Assembly (NCBI GenBank): GCA_028871235.1 | Contig: JAGWNO010000006.1 | Span: 1-27,793, forward strand | Length of the DNA: 27,793 nucleotides | Origin: Gammaproteobacteria bacterium | GTDB taxonomy: Bacteria > Pseudomonadota > Gammaproteobacteria > Natronospirales > REEB76 | Reading direction: 5' to 3' | Shown: piece after piece, positions 26,846 through 27,793 of the stretch | Numbering within the stretch: the first letter of the stretch is position 1 | Layout of the letters: each line of letters starts with the position of its first letter | The notes under the pieces: generated by a model | Told to the model about the DNA's origin: nothing | Databases searched by the model: none | Seen by the model: the letters and a program-made list of their open reading frames with translations, nothing else | Translations under genes and position numbers: made by a program

Positions 26846-26863
26846 AAAAAAACCCGCACGGGG
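26846..26863 (-). terminator. Possible intrinsic terminator after arsR
   Basis: On the reverse strand CCCGTGCGGG is followed by seven T, 17 bases after the arsR stop. The stem is short (three or four pairs), so it may be a weak terminator allowing read-through into the reductase gene. Confidence 0.45.
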
Positions 26864-26879
26864 AGCCAGCGGATCGGTC

Positions 26880-27194
26880 TTAAATATCTTCTTTCAGGAA
26901 TCTGCCCAGCGCCTTGAGGGTTTCCTCATTGCGCTCGTAGTAAGTCCATTGCCCCTGGCGTTTGGCCACCACCAGTTCCGCCTGTTCCAGGATGGCAAGG
27001 TAATGCGACACCGTGGATTGTGAGAGACCCAACTTCTTCTGGATGGTTCCCACACACGCGCCCTTGATCCCCATGGATTGCATACAGGGCTCGCCTGCCC
27101 CGGGGGCAAAGTGCCGCTGCGGATCTTTCAACCATTGAAGGATCTGCAGCCGTGATTCGTTGGCCAGTGCCTTGAAAATTTCCACCTGATTCAT
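26880..27194 (-). CDS. ArsR-family winged-helix transcriptional regulator
   Basis: A 104-residue protein. It has the ArsR start VEIFKALANESRLQILQWLKD and the helix-turn-helix GTIQKKLGLSQSTVSHYLAILEQAELV (about 49-75), then the wing (KRQGQWTYYERNEE). Two cysteines, C37 and C47, lie in the loop and just before the recognition region; they could form a redox or electrophile sensor, or bind a metal. There is no CxC metal motif as in ArsR/SmtB. It is followed at once by an Old Yellow Enzyme gene and a gst gene on the same strand. It is almost certainly a repressor of those genes and of itself, given the matching palindromes. Confidence 0.9.
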   Translation of the reverse strand: MNQVEIFKALANESRLQILQWLKDPQRHFAPGAGEPCMQSMGIKGACVGTIQKKLGLSQSTVSHYLAILEQAELVVAKRQGQWTYYERNEETLKALGRFLKEDI

Positions 27195-27200
27195 GAGCTC

Positions 27201-27228
27201 ATTGTATCGATATTTATAGATATGTCAA
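27201..27228 (-). promoter_or_regulatory. Sigma-70 promoter of arsR with overlapping operator
   Basis: On the reverse strand a perfect -35 TTGACA (27228-27223) is followed by 16 bases and a -10 TACAAT (27206-27201). The expected start of transcription, about seven bases downstream, is at or near 27194, the A of the arsR ATG. The palindrome TATC-N10-GATA (27205-27222) fills the spacer between the two boxes, a typical position for repression by polymerase exclusion. Confidence 0.75.
27205..27225 (+). promoter_or_regulatory. ArsR operator-like palindrome in the arsR promoter
   Basis: The plus strand reads TATCGATATTTATAGATA plus TGT, an imperfect palindrome (7 of 9 pairs). It matches the site in front of the Old Yellow Enzyme gene at 17 of 21 positions. 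It overlaps the -35 and the -10 by a few bases. The two sites face opposite directions around arsR. Confidence 0.65.
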
Positions 27229-27450
27229 TACCTCTCATGCCGGACTTTATCAGCCCGGCGCACCATCAACCGGCCCACGTTAAATTCACTCCGTTGCCCA
27301 TGCCTGTCGCTCTTGGCCAGCCTTGCGGCAATCTCACCTGACCGGCGGTCAGGACAATCGGCAGACCGGGGCCGGCCTTCCGCCGGCGTCCCATGCGATT
27401 ATTTTCCGCCGCCGTCTAAACCCTCGCCGGCTCACAGGCATCCAAGCAGT
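27229..27450. other. Spacer between arsR and the sigma factor gene, with two hairpins
   Basis: No gene is supported. Two strong inverted repeats stand out: CCTGACC-GGC-GGTCAGG at 27337-27353 (perfect 7-bp arms) and GCCGGC-CTTCC-GCCGGC at 27371-27387 (6-bp arms). Neither is followed by a T run, so they look like an operator, an attenuator-like structure or repetitive extragenic hairpins rather than intrinsic terminators. The promoter of the sigma factor gene must lie in this stretch. Confidence 0.45.
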
Positions 27451-27793
27451 ATGAGCAGTGTCACCGCGCTGATGGACAGTCCCGGTATCGCCGCCTATCA
27501 CGGCGGCGATGACCGGGAGCTCACCGGGCGCGCCCGCGACGGCGACGTGGCGGCCTTCGAGCAGCTCTACCGCCGCCACGTGGGCCGCATCCATGCCGTG
27601 TGCCTGCGGCTTGCCGGCAACCGCGCCCTCGCCGAGGAATGCACCCAGGACGTCTTCGTGCAGGCGTGGCAGGCGCTGGCCGGTTTCCGCGGCGACAGCG
27701 GCTTCGGCTCCTGGCTGCACCGCATCGCCGTCAACGCGGTGCTGGAACGCCACCGCCACCGGCTGCGCCAGGCGGCGTGGATGACGCCGCAGG
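27451..27793 (+). CDS. ECF-type RNA polymerase sigma factor, N-terminal part (runs off the window)
   Basis: From the ATG at 27451 an open frame of 114 codons continues to the window end. Region 2 of a sigma-70 protein of the ECF class is clear: LTGRARDGDVAAFEQLYRRH, then LRLAGNRALAEECTQDVFVQAWQAL (the 'AEE.TQDVF.QAW' core-binding helix) and FGSWLHRIAVNAVLERHRHR. The gene is cut before region 4. The ribosome site is weak and an ATG at 27472 is a possible start. An anti-sigma factor is often found next, outside the window. Confidence 0.88.
   Translation, partial: MSSVTALMDSPGIAAYHGGDDRELTGRARDGDVAAFEQLYRRHVGRIHAVCLRLAGNRALAEECTQDVFVQAWQALAGFRGDSGFGSWLHRIAVNAVLERHRHRLRQAAWMTPQ

Overview
The window comes from a GC-rich bacterial chromosome. 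It is most likely a gammaproteobacterium: MsrA and the beta-class glutathione transferase read like full-length relatives of the E. coli proteins, and QmcA/NfeD, Lhr and Kef-type homologues are also present. I cannot name the genus. Gene density is high, and codons are GC-rich throughout except at the extreme left edge. By hand count, bases 1-240 are only about 37% GC. They hold the start of a leftward AAA ATPase gene that runs off the window, which suggests that a transferred island begins here.

Layout. (1) 1-153: AT-rich AAA ATPase fragment. (2) 256-1660: leftward nfeD-qmcA membrane-quality pair, preceded by a 5 x 7-bp tandem repeat at 1714-1748. (3) 1853-2859: a leftward outer-membrane barrel protein and a small divergent exported protein. 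(4) 2894-4918: leftward transport operon of a DUF3311 protein, a sodium:solute symporter and a SemiSWEET. (5) 4984-9318: a BarA-like hybrid histidine kinase, with a Kef-type K+/H+ antiporter divergent from it across about 327 bp. (6) 9397-12462: a sensor diguanylate cyclase with periplasmic propeller, Y_Y_Y, membrane and GGDEF parts. (7) 12478-20161: a leftward run of msrA, an isoprenylcysteine-methyltransferase-like protein, a membrane protein with a helical-repeat tail, the large helicase lhr and a DUF899 thioredoxin-fold protein. (8) 20250-23140: rightward SDR and group II PLP decarboxylase. The decarboxylase overlaps tail-to-tail with a leftward hemerythrin gene. (9) 23882-27194: a leftward electrophile/redox detoxification cluster of DoxX, an NAD(P)H:FMN reductase, GstA, an Old Yellow Enzyme and an ArsR-family regulator. 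(10) 27451-end: the start of an ECF sigma factor.

The clearest regulatory story is in region 9. Two copies of a 21-bp imperfect palindrome (17/21 identical) lie at the arsR promoter and in front of the Old Yellow Enzyme gene. In the first they sit exactly between a TTGACA and a TACAAT box. This points to an autoregulated ArsR-type repressor, possibly thiol-sensing, controlling an enal/quinone-detoxification operon. The arsR promoter is so close to the ATG that the transcript may be leaderless.

I see no tRNA, rRNA, CRISPR array, insertion sequence or complete defence system. The most plausible entry to something new is the AAA ATPase at the left edge, but only its first 51 codons are visible.
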